In this document: piece after piece, positions 9,848-17,887 of the stretch
Numbering within the stretch: the first letter of the stretch is position 1
How the letters are laid out: each line of letters opens with the position of its first letter
From: Bacteroidales bacterium
Lineage (GTDB): Bacteria; Bacteroidota; Bacteroidia; Bacteroidales; JAADGE01
Reading direction: 5' to 3'
DNA length: 64,000 nt
Assembly: GCA_021108035.1 (NCBI GenBank)
Contig: JAIORQ010000084.1
Span: 21,859 to 85,858, forward strand
Notes under the pieces: model-generated
Database searches by the model: none
The model's input: only the letters and a program-made list of their open reading frames with translations
Told to the model about the DNA's origin: nothing
Position numbers and translations under genes: made by a program

Positions 9848-9969
9848 GTTCGACAATATATTCTTAAGCTAACAGAAATAACAGCATGTATTGACGATGG
9901 TTTTTATGGTAACCGGGTTTAAAATTGATTCCGGCACCTTCCGAAATATATTAATCTGTCTTAAATATT

Positions 9970-11538
9970 TTATATCCTTATCCCAACAACTATAACATCA
10001 TCAATTTGATCTATGTTGCCTCGCCAATCTTCAAAATGTTTATTGAGGATTTGTTTTTGTTCAGGCATTGGTTTTTCAGATATTGTGAGCAACAGGTTTT
10101 TAAAATTTTTGGTTTTGAATTTACCGCCTTTTTCTCCTCCGAATTGATCAGCATATCCATCAGAGAAAGTATATAAACAATCACCTTTTTGAAGTTGAAA
10201 ATGTTGAGTTTCAAATTCTTTTTCAATCAAGTGAATAGCAATTGGTTGGCGGTCGGCTTTTATCTCAATAATTGAATTTTCGGATGAATGAATGTCAGAA
10301 TAAATTTTAATTTTTTCTGTCTCTCTTAACTTATCATTTTTTATTCCTGAATCTTCATTTCTGATAATATAAAGCGGATTGTAAGCTCCTGAGAATTGTA
10401 ACTCAAGTGTTTCATCATCAATTATGTAGAATGCAATGTCCATGCCGTCTTTTTGTTCACCGTCTTTGCCTTCTTGTTTAAGTGATTTTTTTATTTTTGC
10501 CCTTAATCTATTTAGCATTTCGCCTGAATTATCAAGGCTTCTGCGAGTAACGACTTCGTTTAAGAATGAACTTCCGAGCATACTCATAAATGCTCCGGGT
10601 ACACCATGTCCGGTACAATCGGCAACAGCAACAATTGTAAAATTTTTGATTTGTTTTATCCAATAAAAATCACCACTTACAATATCACGAGGTTTGAACA
10701 GTATAAAATGTTCAGGCAGAACTTCATTGATAAACTCTTCTGAAGGTAACACTGCTTTTTGGATGCGTTTGGCGTAGTTTATACTTGAAATTATTTCTTC
10801 TTTTTGTTCATTGGCATGGTCACGTTGAATTTCAATTTCTTCTTTTTGGGTATTTACTTCTTCAATAAGCTGATGTAATTCTTCATTTTTCTCTTCAATT
10901 TCATGTTTTTGATAATTGACTTTAACAAGAGTATCTTTTAATTTATCTTCGGCACGTTTTCTTAAAACAACTTCTTTTTGAAATTCTCGACTCCAAATAA
11001 GATAGCTTAAAACAAAAAAGATACTTCCTGTGAACAGCAGTTCATTTGCCCCGGGGTATTGCATTAATTTAAATAAGATGCCGATAATTAATCCAATTTT
11101 CCCGATTAAATCCGAAAGACTTAATATGACTGCATTTCTTGAATCGCGAGCATAATATTTCCATTTTTCGAACTTGTTGATAAATGCCAAAGGCCCGACC
11201 AAAAAAGCCAACATAAAACTTCCTGATACAATAAAAATACCAGCTCCGGGTAAATGAAATATTTTGAAAAATATTCCAAAACCAATAATTGAAAAACTTA
11301 ATATATTAAAAATTGTGATTGTCTTTTTCCGTGATTTATCAGGTTTATTAAAAAACATAAACGGAATTCCTATAGTAGCAAAAAATAAAATCAAAAGCGA
11401 AGACGGAATAATAATTGAATCATCATTTTTTTCAGTTGTAAATAAGTACAGCATTAATAAAATGATTAAGATAATGCTAATTCCAAATGATATAAGTCCG
11501 GCTTTTTTTGTATGTTTATAATTTTGTATTTTCTTCAT
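9970..11538 (-). CDS. Membrane-bound SpoIIE-type PP2C serine phosphatase
   Basis: The 522-residue protein starts with about six hydrophobic membrane segments (residues 14-180). A coiled coil follows (about 190-250, rich in K, E and Q). The SpoIIE-like phosphatase domain comes next: INYAKRIQKAVLP, LFKPRDIVSGDFYW, VAVADCTGHGVPGAFMSMLG, a late FSDGYADQFGG and the C-terminal DDVIVVGIR. The aspartates of SGDFYW, VADCTGHG, FSDGYADQ and IDDVIVV match the metal-binding positions of the family. Such proteins control partner-switching cascades or act downstream of a sensor. No anti-sigma factor or STAS gene is adjacent, so the target is unknown. Confidence 0.9.
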   Translation of the reverse strand: MKKIQNYKHTKKAGLISFGISIILIILLMLYLFTTEKNDDSIIIPSSLLILFFATIGIPFMFFNKPDKSRKKTITIFNILSFSIIGFGIFFKIFHLPGAGIFIVSGSFMLAFLVGPLAFINKFEKWKYYARDSRNAVILSLSDLIGKIGLIIGILFKLMQYPGANELLFTGSIFFVLSYLIWSREFQKEVVLRKRAEDKLKDTLVKVNYQKHEIEEKNEELHQLIEEVNTQKEEIEIQRDHANEQKEEIISSINYAKRIQKAVLPSEEFINEVLPEHFILFKPRDIVSGDFYWIKQIKNFTIVAVADCTGHGVPGAFMSMLGSSFLNEVVTRRSLDNSGEMLNRLRAKIKKSLKQEGKDGEQKDGMDIAFYIIDDETLELQFSGAYNPLYIIRNEDSGIKNDKLRETEKIKIYSDIHSSENSIIEIKADRQPIAIHLIEKEFETQHFQLQKGDCLYTFSDGYADQFGGEKGGKFKTKNFKNLLLTISEKPMPEQKQILNKHFEDWRGNIDQIDDVIVVGIRI

Positions 11539-11637
11539 AAATTTTGTTTTGTATTAAAATTTACCAACTGTTTCTTTTGAATTGAATATCCAAAAATGTT
11601 AAATCCCGGTGCTAAAACTTTTTAATTCATAAATTCT

Positions 11638-12075
11638 TTATATTCCTTCCATCACCTCCCAAAGCTTATCAAATTCCCTGCCGTATGCTTTTGCAACATC
11701 TTTACTGTCGGTTATTAAGATGTTTTCATAGTTTTTTGTTTCAGCACTGCGAGTCCAATTGTAACTTCCGGTAATTGTTATTGTATCGTCAATTACTGCA
11801 AATTTATGGTGCATGTGGGCAGAAGTAGTATCCAATTTAACATCTATTCCCAACTTAGCAATATAATCAATATCGTTGCCCATATCATAGCGCTTATCGT
11901 TATCGGAAATAATCTTTATGTTTACTCCGTTTAATTGCATCTCTTTTACAGCATCCACAATTCGATTATCACTGATAGTAAAAACGCAGATTTTTGCTTT
12001 TCTCTTTGCATTTCTTAATGTGTCAACAATAGCGTTTAAGCAATCGGTTCCGGGGCTGAAATATATTTTTGTCAT
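11638..12075 (-). CDS. Single-HKD phospholipase D-like nuclease family protein
   Basis: The 145-residue protein has one HKD motif, HHKFAVIDD followed by TGSYNWT, at about residues 94-110. A short alpha/beta N-terminus reads MTKIYFSPGTDCLNAI. One HKD motif and this size fit Nuc/MitoPLD-like proteins, which form dimers to make one active site. The activity is probably a phosphodiesterase acting on nucleic acid or phospholipid, and the substrate cannot be told from sequence. No signal peptide is seen, so it is probably cytoplasmic. Confidence 0.8.
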   Translation of the reverse strand: MTKIYFSPGTDCLNAIVDTLRNAKRKAKICVFTISDNRIVDAVKEMQLNGVNIKIISDNDKRYDMGNDIDYIAKLGIDVKLDTTSAHMHHKFAVIDDTITITGSYNWTRSAETKNYENILITDSKDVAKAYGREFDKLWEVMEGI

Positions 12076-12160
12076 TGCCTTTTAGTAAAATAGTAATTTA
12101 GTAAAATAGTGAATTAGGGTGTTTGGATTTTGAAAATAATTATCCGATTTACAATCGGCT

Positions 12161-13348
12161 TTATTTGGTTCTGAATTCTTTAGTTTGTTTGAAAATTTCT
12201 TCCAAAACAGCTTGTTCAATTTCATCTAATTCCAAACCGCGTCGTTCCATAACCAATCTCGCTGTTTCAAATGCTTTATTTAATTTATATGTTGCAAAAC
12301 CGGATGATCCGCCCCATGAAAATGACGGTATAAAATTTCGCGGGAATCCGGAACCGAAGATATTTGCACTGACGCCAACTACTGTTCCGGTATTAAACAT
12401 GGTATTAATTCCGCATTTTGAATGGTCGCCCATAATTAAACCGCAAAATTGCAGTCCTGAATTAATGAAACCTTTCTTTCCGTAATTCCAAAGTTTAACA
12501 TCAGCATAATTATTTTTTAAATTTGAGTTATTAGTATCTGCTCCCAAGTTGCACCACTCTCCTATTACTGAATTTCCGAGAAAACCGTCATGCCCTTTAT
12601 TTGAATAACCTAAAATTACAGAATTATTCACCTCCCCTCCTACTTTGGAATAAGGTCCTATCGTAGTAGGTCCGTATATTTTTGCTCCTATTTTTAATAC
12701 CGAATCTTCGCATAATGCCATAGAACCTCTGACAATTGAACCTTCCATAATTTCAGCATTTTTACCGATATAAATATAACCTCCTTTCGGATTTAAAGTT
12801 GCAAATTCAACTTTTGCACCTTCTTCCAAAAAGATGTTATTTATTTCAACAGCATTTACTGTTTTGCTTAACTTTTCAGATGTTTTTCCTTTTGTAAGTA
12901 TTTTAAAATCTTTCTCAATTTCCTCTCCGTTCATCCTGAAGATATCCCAGGGATATTGTATTTGTTTAAAATCAGTTTCAGATTCAATCAGTTCAAAATC
13001 TTTAATAATATTAAAGTCAACGGTATCTACTCTGAAACCTTTTATAACAGCTGCAACAGGGACAGAATCCTTTATTAATAATTGTCCTGTTTCTAATTGT
13101 TTTATTTCTTTAATCAATTCTTTATTCGGAAGAATTGACCCGTTTATCAATAAATTATCATTTTCAACCTTTACAGGAAACTTTGCTCTGATATAATCTT
13201 CAGATAAACATGAAACAATTTTATTCAAATGATGTTCCCATTTTTCTTTAATTTTTAAGATGCCGATTCTTATATGACTTACAGGCCTTGTAAATGTAAC
13301 GGGTAAAAGGTTCTCCCTGCTGAATTGTCCGAAAAGTATAGTGTTCAT
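12161..13348 (-). CDS. Bacteroidota-type GlmU-like putative sugar nucleotidyltransferase with hexapeptide repeats
   Basis: The 395-residue protein starts with a nucleotidyltransferase-like N-terminus (residues 1-180; LPVTFTRPVSHIRIGILKI in place of the classic GlmU loop). A left-handed beta-helix of hexapeptide repeats follows (about 185-370; for example IGKNAEIMEGSIVRGSMAL and LKIGAKIYGPTTIGPYSKVG). This is the family annotated in Bacteroidetes as an alternative GlmU, thought to make UDP-GlcNAc for the cell wall. The catalytic claim rests on family knowledge. The gene is read toward the PLD-like gene, with only a short spacer. Confidence 0.8.
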   Translation of the reverse strand: MNTILFGQFSRENLLPVTFTRPVSHIRIGILKIKEKWEHHLNKIVSCLSEDYIRAKFPVKVENDNLLINGSILPNKELIKEIKQLETGQLLIKDSVPVAAVIKGFRVDTVDFNIIKDFELIESETDFKQIQYPWDIFRMNGEEIEKDFKILTKGKTSEKLSKTVNAVEINNIFLEEGAKVEFATLNPKGGYIYIGKNAEIMEGSIVRGSMALCEDSVLKIGAKIYGPTTIGPYSKVGGEVNNSVILGYSNKGHDGFLGNSVIGEWCNLGADTNNSNLKNNYADVKLWNYGKKGFINSGLQFCGLIMGDHSKCGINTMFNTGTVVGVSANIFGSGFPRNFIPSFSWGGSSGFATYKLNKAFETARLVMERRGLELDEIEQAVLEEIFKQTKEFRTK

Positions 13349-13417
13349 TATCTGATTTTTTTGGAATTTATAATCCTGCTAATTTACTTTAAAAATACAA
13401 AAAATAAAAAATAAAAA

Positions 13418-13439
13418 AAGCCCTGCATGTGCAGAGCTT
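13418..13439 (-). terminator. Intrinsic terminator of the L31 gene
   Basis: Ten-base arms (AAGCCCTGCA/TGCAGAGCTT, one mismatch) with a two-base loop are followed on the minus strand by a run of seven T residues. It lies 26 bases after the stop of the L31 gene. Confidence 0.8.
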
Positions 13440-13465
13440 CATAATTATTTATAAACCGATAAAAT

Positions 13466-13717
13466 TTACTTTGTTTTCTTTTTATAACGTTGATTAAATT
13501 TATCAACACGTCCTGCAGAATCAACAAATTTCATTTGACCTGTGTAGAAAGGATGTGAACTGCTTGATATCTCCATTTTAATAAGCGGAAATTCAACACC
13601 TTCAACTTCTATAGTTTCTGAAGTATTAACTGTAGATTTTGTAATTGTAATTTGTTCATTCGACATGTCCTTAAATACAACGTCTCTGTAATTACCGGGA
13701 TGTATCTCTTTTTTCAT
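13466..13717 (-). CDS. rpmE2: 50S ribosomal protein L31, type B
   Basis: The 83-residue protein beginning MKKEIHPGNYRDVVF has the type B L31 pattern, ending HPFYTGQMKFVDSAGRVDKFNQRYKKK. The zinc-binding cysteines of the C+ form are absent, as expected for the zinc-independent paralogue used by Bacteroidota. A longer frame begins 30 bases upstream (MQAEIRKIIQ), but family length and the conserved MKKxIHP start favour 13717. The gene stands alone with its own terminator. Confidence 0.95.
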   Translation of the reverse strand: MKKEIHPGNYRDVVFKDMSNEQITITKSTVNTSETIEVEGVEFPLIKMEISSSSHPFYTGQMKFVDSAGRVDKFNQRYKKKTK

Positions 13718-13912
13718 TTGAATAATTTTTCTGATTTCGGCTTGCAAAGTTAGAAATCTTTATTTATAGGGCAAAAATATTTTAATCTTTTTCTTTAAAT
13801 ATTTACTTTTACAGAAATTAATAACTTAAGTTTGTTAAATCCTTAAATTCGCAAGCGTGGCACGATACTTTGATTATTAGTGATTTAAGATAAAAAACAT
13901 AAAATTATCATA

Positions 13913-14740
13913 ATGATACAAAATTATAAAGCTGCAACAGATAATATTCAAAATGAATTAAAACAATATTTGATAAACAGTAAACTCAAATCATTGATAT
14001 TAGGAGTTTCGGGAGGAATTGACAGTGCATTAACGGCAGCATTGGCTCGCCCTGTCTGCGATGAACTTGGAGTTACTTTATTTTGCAGAAGTATAACTAT
14101 TTCAACCAATAAACAGGATGAGATTTATAGAGCAAAAAATGTTGGTGAAACTTTCGGACATGATTTTAAAGAAGTTGATCTTTCAGAAACATTTGATAAC
14201 ATTATTCCCGAAATTGTTGAAGATTTTGATATTATTGATAAAGAAGATTTCGGATTTAAAATCAGGCAAGGAAATGTAAAAGCCAGAATGCGAATGATGT
14301 ATTTGTATGAATTAGCTGCAAAACATAAAGGTATGGTTTTATCAACAGATAACTATACGGAGTTATTGTTAGGTTTTTGGACCTTACACGGAGATGTGGG
14401 TGATTACGGTATGCTTCAAAATATTTGGAAAACAGAAGTTTATGCTATGTCTGAATACTTGGTAATGAACACAGAAGACCCGAAAATGTCAATTGCTTTA
14501 GACGAATGTATTGATGCCATACCGACTGACGGTTTAGGGATTACAAACAGTGATTTAGATCAAATAGGTGCTTCTTCTTATCAAGAAGTAGATCAAATAT
14601 TGATTAAGTATTTAAAGAATCCTAATAATAAAGATGTATTAAATCATAAAGTTGTTCAACGAAAAATTGCTTCCGAATTTAAGCGTAATAATCCTTTTAA
14701 TATTCCGAGAGAGAAGATTACTGATGTGGCTTATTTTTAG
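13913..14740 (+). CDS. nadE: NAD(+) synthase, ammonia-dependent type
   Basis: The 275-residue protein has the ATP pyrophosphatase P-loop SGGIDSALTAAL at about residue 35 and the adenylation-site region STDNYTELLLGFWTLHGDVGDY. The C-terminus (FNIPREKITDVAYF) is normal for the family. It lacks the N-terminal glutaminase domain found in long NadE forms, so it should use free ammonia to convert deamido-NAD to NAD in the cytoplasm. It is convergent with maf, and a perfect palindrome separates the two stop codons. Confidence 0.93.
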   Translation: MIQNYKAATDNIQNELKQYLINSKLKSLILGVSGGIDSALTAALARPVCDELGVTLFCRSITISTNKQDEIYRAKNVGETFGHDFKEVDLSETFDNIIPEIVEDFDIIDKEDFGFKIRQGNVKARMRMMYLYELAAKHKGMVLSTDNYTELLLGFWTLHGDVGDYGMLQNIWKTEVYAMSEYLVMNTEDPKMSIALDECIDAIPTDGLGITNSDLDQIGASSYQEVDQILIKYLKNPNNKDVLNHKVVQRKIASEFKRNNPFNIPREKITDVAYF

Positions 14741-14750
14741 ACTTTTTCAA

Positions 14751-14780
14751 GACTTGCCAAGTTTTAAAACTTGGCAAGTC
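14751..14780. terminator. Perfect palindromic bidirectional terminator
   Basis: A perfect 30-base palindrome (arm GACTTGCCAAGTTTT) lies between the stops of nadE and maf. The A/T-rich centre and flanks allow it to act on both strands. Confidence 0.7.
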
Positions 14781-14786
14781 TGAAAA

Positions 14787-15365
14787 TCAGAATTCTTTCA
14801 AAGCTTCACAGACTTTTTGGATTGGTAAGCCCATGACATTGAAATAGGAGCCTTTAATCTTTTCTATACATGTGAGGCCTATCCATTCTTGGATGCCGTA
14901 TGCTCCGGCTTTATCAAAAGGTTTATAATTGTTGATGTAGTAATTTATCTCTTCATCAGACATTTCTTTGAAATATACATCTGTTGATGAAGAAAAAGAT
15001 ATTGATTTATCGGCAGATATAATTGTTACTCCGGTGATGACTTTATGTTTTTTTCCGGATAATGATCGAATCATTTGAAATGCTTCTTCATGATCTTTTG
15101 GTTTGCCGAGTATTTTATTGTTTAAACAAACAATGGTATCCGCAGTAATAAGAACGGTATTTTCGGATATTTGATCTTTGTATGCATTTGCTTTATATTC
15201 AGCGAGATAAACGGCAGCTTCTTCATTTGAAATATGTTTGGGAATCTTTTCAGTCAGTTTTTTTGAATTGATAATTTCAAATTCAAAACCTGCATCTTCC
15301 ATTAATTGTTTTCTGCGAGGTGATTTTGATGCGAGCAATAATTTTTTATTTGATATATTTTTCAT
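14787..15365 (-). CDS. maf: Maf-type nucleotide pyrophosphatase
   Basis: The 192-residue protein starts with the conserved LLLASKSPRRKQLMEDAGF. It contains TADTIVCLNNKILGKPKD (catalytic aspartate region), MIRSLSGKKHKVITGV and the C-terminal GAYGIQEWIGLTCIEKIKGS. Maf proteins hydrolyse dTTP, UTP or modified nucleotides and are thought to keep the nucleotide pool clean. The start overlaps the end of the upstream PIN-domain gene by 20 bases, so the two may share a transcript. Confidence 0.93.
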   Translation of the reverse strand: MKNISNKKLLLASKSPRRKQLMEDAGFEFEIINSKKLTEKIPKHISNEEAAVYLAEYKANAYKDQISENTVLITADTIVCLNNKILGKPKDHEEAFQMIRSLSGKKHKVITGVTIISADKSISFSSSTDVYFKEMSDEEINYYINNYKPFDKAGAYGIQEWIGLTCIEKIKGSYFNVMGLPIQKVCEALKEF

Positions 15366-15771
15366 CTATCCAATTCTCTGTCTTATTTCCTGATAAACGT
15401 TCAAAGTGTTTTATGTTTCGGGTTACAATTATCATATTGTTTGCTATTGCCGAACATCCAATCAGCATATCAAATTCAGCAATTAATTTTCCAATTTTCT
15501 TTAATCTGACTTTTTCAATTGCATAAGTTTCAAAACTACTGTTTATCAACACAATATTTTGTTCTATCAGTTTATAAAAATGCTTAAATACCTGTCTGTT
15601 TAGTTCTTTTTTTGTTTCAACACTATTTTCAACACCAAATAATAATTCAAGTATAGTAATTTCAGAAACAAAGCAATTCTCAAAACCAATATCCCGAATT
15701 TTTTTGTCTAAATTGTATTCTCCCTTTAAAAAGTGAATACAGATGTTAGTATCAAGTAAATACTTTTTCAT
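15346..15771 (-). CDS. PIN-domain ribonuclease toxin (VapC-like)
   Basis: The 141-residue protein begins YLLDTNICIHFLKGE, with the first acidic residue in LLDTN, and continues with VSEITILELLFGVENS, FDMLIGCSAIANNMIIVTRN and KHFERLSG. These are the acidic positions and the VTRN/xxF signature of VapC-type PIN nucleases, which usually cut tRNA. It overlaps the upstream small gene by four bases (ATGA), a normal toxin-antitoxin layout. Confidence 0.88.
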   Translation of the reverse strand: MKKYLLDTNICIHFLKGEYNLDKKIRDIGFENCFVSEITILELLFGVENSVETKKELNRQVFKHFYKLIEQNIVLINSSFETYAIEKVRLKKIGKLIAEFDMLIGCSAIANNMIIVTRNIKHFERLSGNKTENWIDEKYIK

Positions 15772-16070
15772 AATTCAATTTCTCGTGGTTTGTCATTACG
15801 AGCAGAATATATTTCATTTATTATTTCTTCACCGGTTTTATCAGATTGCCAACTGCCAAAAAGAGAAAAAAAGTCATCTGTTTTTTCTTTTTGATTATCT
15901 TTAAGATCAAGCTTTAACAGAATGTTGCTGTATTTAGCAAGGAAATAATTTTCCTTTTTAAGAAGAGAATTAAGGTCAAATCGTTTTAACAAATCATTCC
16001 AAAATTCAATAGGAATAATTACTGCTTCTTCTTTTCCTTTTTCTTTGTATATGTATTTTATATCCATCAT
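15768..16070 (-). CDS. Putative antitoxin partner of the PIN toxin
   Basis: This 100-residue acidic protein is translationally coupled to the PIN-domain toxin. I do not see a clear AbrB, MazE, RHH or Phd DNA-binding fold. The N-terminal DIKYIYKEKGKEEAVIIPIEFWNDLL is compatible with a Phd-like beta-hairpin followed by a helix. The C-terminal part (SDKTGEEIINEIYSARN) resembles the toxin-wrapping tail of VapB-type antitoxins. The antitoxin role is inferred mainly from position. Confidence 0.6.
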   Translation of the reverse strand: MMDIKYIYKEKGKEEAVIIPIEFWNDLLKRFDLNSLLKKENYFLAKYSNILLKLDLKDNQKEKTDDFFSLFGSWQSDKTGEEIINEIYSARNDKPREIEL

Positions 16071-16149
16071 GATTTCTTTTTCCTATAAATATACGAAATA
16101 ATAGTGTAATATTATATTTTTTATATTATTTTATTCAGATATTAATGTG

Positions 16150-17112
16150 TTAATAATAAAAGTTATACCAAACAACCAATGCGTACAGTACTCCAAACAG
16201 CATGATTAATTTGGATAAATTTCCGGCTGATTTCCAATCATTTTTTTCTTTGGCTTTATATATCTTATAAACCAAGTATAAATTAGGAATAATCAATAAA
16301 ATAAATATATATATCATAGAAATATAATCTATTACTTCCGGAATAAAAACATACTTAAAGTAAGAAAAAATAATCAAAATAATAATAATAAAACTGACAG
16401 AGATTGTAACTGCCTTTGTGGTTTTCAGACCTGCAACAACAGGAAGAGAGCGGCTTCCGTATGCATTATCTCCTTCAAAATCTTCAGCGTCTTTTATAAT
16501 CTCTCGGTTCAAGGTTGTTATAAATGCAAATACTGAAAATCCCATAATCCAAAAGAAGACATCATAAAAATTTTCACCAATCCTTAAAAGGACTTCAGTG
16601 TATTTTGCATTTAACGGCGGAATTTCATATAATACTGTCATTAGCGGAACAAGAGCAGTTAGTATTGCTACTATAATGTTACCGATTAAAAACATTTTTT
16701 TGTATGAAGAAGAATAAAACCACAGTAATCCTGTGATTAGCACGTATATATAAACCAATTTCCAAAGATTAATTTGCAGGGAGATATAAAATCCGAGAAC
16801 AATACCCACAATGTTAAGTACAATATGTAATGTCATTGCAGAACGTCTTTTGATATGTTTTCCGACAACAACTGTTTTTGGGCGATTTAACAAATCTGTT
16901 TTTGTATCAAAATAATCATTGATAACATATCCCGCAGCAGCTAATATTACAGTTGTTAACACTAATAAGAAAAAATTAAAATCACTGAATTGCGATTCAA
17001 AACCTTTGGATTCAAGCATCGGAAAAATTACTGCGTATCTCATTAAATACTGGGTAAATGCTATAATCAATAAATTTTTAGCTCTTATTAATTTAAGAAT
17101 ATTTAATAACAT
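16150..17112 (-). CDS. UbiA-family prenyltransferase (probable geranylgeranylglycerol-phosphate geranylgeranyltransferase type)
   Basis: The 320-residue membrane protein has about eight or nine hydrophobic segments. It carries both prenyl-diphosphate-binding aspartate motifs: NDYFDTKTDLLNRPKTVV at about residue 66 and DAEDFEGDNAYGSRSLPVV at about 207. Bacteroidota carry UbiA proteins of this kind annotated as archaeal-type lipid prenyltransferases, but the acceptor cannot be told from sequence. MenA-like use is the main alternative. It is divergent from the lipoprotein gene at 17208 across a 95-base shared promoter region. Confidence 0.82.
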   Translation of the reverse strand: MLLNILKLIRAKNLLIIAFTQYLMRYAVIFPMLESKGFESQFSDFNFFLLVLTTVILAAAGYVINDYFDTKTDLLNRPKTVVVGKHIKRRSAMTLHIVLNIVGIVLGFYISLQINLWKLVYIYVLITGLLWFYSSSYKKMFLIGNIIVAILTALVPLMTVLYEIPPLNAKYTEVLLRIGENFYDVFFWIMGFSVFAFITTLNREIIKDAEDFEGDNAYGSRSLPVVAGLKTTKAVTISVSFIIIILIIFSYFKYVFIPEVIDYISMIYIFILLIIPNLYLVYKIYKAKEKNDWKSAGNLSKLIMLFGVLYALVVWYNFYY

Positions 17113-17140
17113 AATAACTATTTTTTAATTCATCAATTTA

Positions 17141-17148
17141 CAAATATA
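17141..17148 (-). promoter_or_regulatory. Bacteroidota-type -7 box for the UbiA gene
   Basis: The minus strand reads TATATTTG, a fit to TAnnTTTG, 29 bases before the start codon. No clear -33 TTTG was found at the right distance. Confidence 0.45.
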
Positions 17149-17155
17149 AATAAAA

Positions 17156-17184
17156 TTTGATACTTGTTATTTTTTATATATTTG
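17156..17184 (+). promoter_or_regulatory. Bacteroidota-type promoter of the FnIII lipoprotein gene
   Basis: A -33 TTTG (17156-17159) and a -7 TATATTTG (17177-17184) are separated by 17 bases, within the known 17-23 range of the primary sigma factor of this phylum. Confidence 0.7.
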
Positions 17185-17207
17185 CAGTTTAATTTAAATT
17201 TCAGAAT

Positions 17208-17591
17208 ATGAAAAGAGCATTATTATCAGTTTTAATAATTTTAAGCATAAGTTTTCAAGCATGTGAAAAGAAAACTGTTGAAGAAGAAAAACCTACAGTT
17301 AAAGAAATTAAAGTTACAGCTATTTCAGGCAGTCCGGATGTAATTGGATTACAATGGGATAATATTGAAGGTGTTTTTTGGTATTTTGTTTCTTATGCAA
17401 AAACAGGTGAAGAATTAGTGGAACAAGCAGGATTTCAAGATACTGAAAACTCATCAATAAATTATTTAATTGAAAATTTAGAAGCTGAAACAGAATATGA
17501 TATTATTGTAAAAGGTAAAGATTATTTATCAGGGGGTGAATTGATAGCAGAAAGCAGATTGATTACAATATCAACTCAAGCTGAATTGTAA
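17208..17591 (+). CDS. Small fibronectin type III-like lipoprotein
   Basis: The 127-residue protein has a signal peptide and lipobox (SFQAC, Cys at about 19), then a charged linker (EKKTVEEEKPTVKE) and one FnIII-like domain. Markers are VIGLQWDNIEGVFWYFVSY, a central tyrosine-rich strand and YLIENLEAETEYDIIVKG, which is the classic LxxxTxYxxxV motif. No catalytic feature is seen. It is probably a small envelope-anchored binding or structural protein. Confidence 0.75.
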   Translation: MKRALLSVLIILSISFQACEKKTVEEEKPTVKEIKVTAISGSPDVIGLQWDNIEGVFWYFVSYAKTGEELVEQAGFQDTENSSINYLIENLEAETEYDIIVKGKDYLSGGELIAESRLITISTQAEL

Positions 17592-17596
17592 GTTAT

Positions 17597-17872
17597 TTAT
17601 ATATCCAACTCAATCAACGTAATCCCGGTTCCGCCAGCTTCAATTCTTTCATCTTTGTATTTCTTAACTATTGGTTGTGTTCGAAGGTAATCTCTGATTA
17701 CTTCTCTTAAAACCCCGGTTCCTGTACCGTGAAGTATTTTTAAATGACTGTTTTGATTGACAATTGCATCATCAATATATCTTGAAACTGCATGCAAAGC
17801 ATCTTCTGCACGCTTGCCTCTTACATCAAGTTGTTCAAAAATATTTTTACTGTCATAAAAAGGAGATAATTT
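17597..17872 (-). pseudogene. Stray copy of the MutS2 C-terminal Smr domain
   Basis: An open stretch of 91 codons encodes QLDVRGKRAEDALHAVSRY, the LHGTGTGVLREVIRDYL core and GGTGITLIELDI. It is almost collinear with the last 75 residues of the intact MutS2 at 29595-32054. It has no ATG and begins right after an in-frame TAA, and nothing upstream resembles the rest of MutS2. The match is clear at DNA level too. It is most likely a fragment left by duplication and recombination. A TTG or ATT start making a free Smr nuclease cannot be excluded. Confidence 0.7.
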
Positions 17873-17887
17873 TTATACATTTACCAA

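Noticed and set aside
9845..9960. Short minus-strand frame encoding SEGAGINFKPGYHKNHRQYM
   Set aside because: It resembles a barrel-protein C-terminus slightly, but it is too short and without a start; could be chance.
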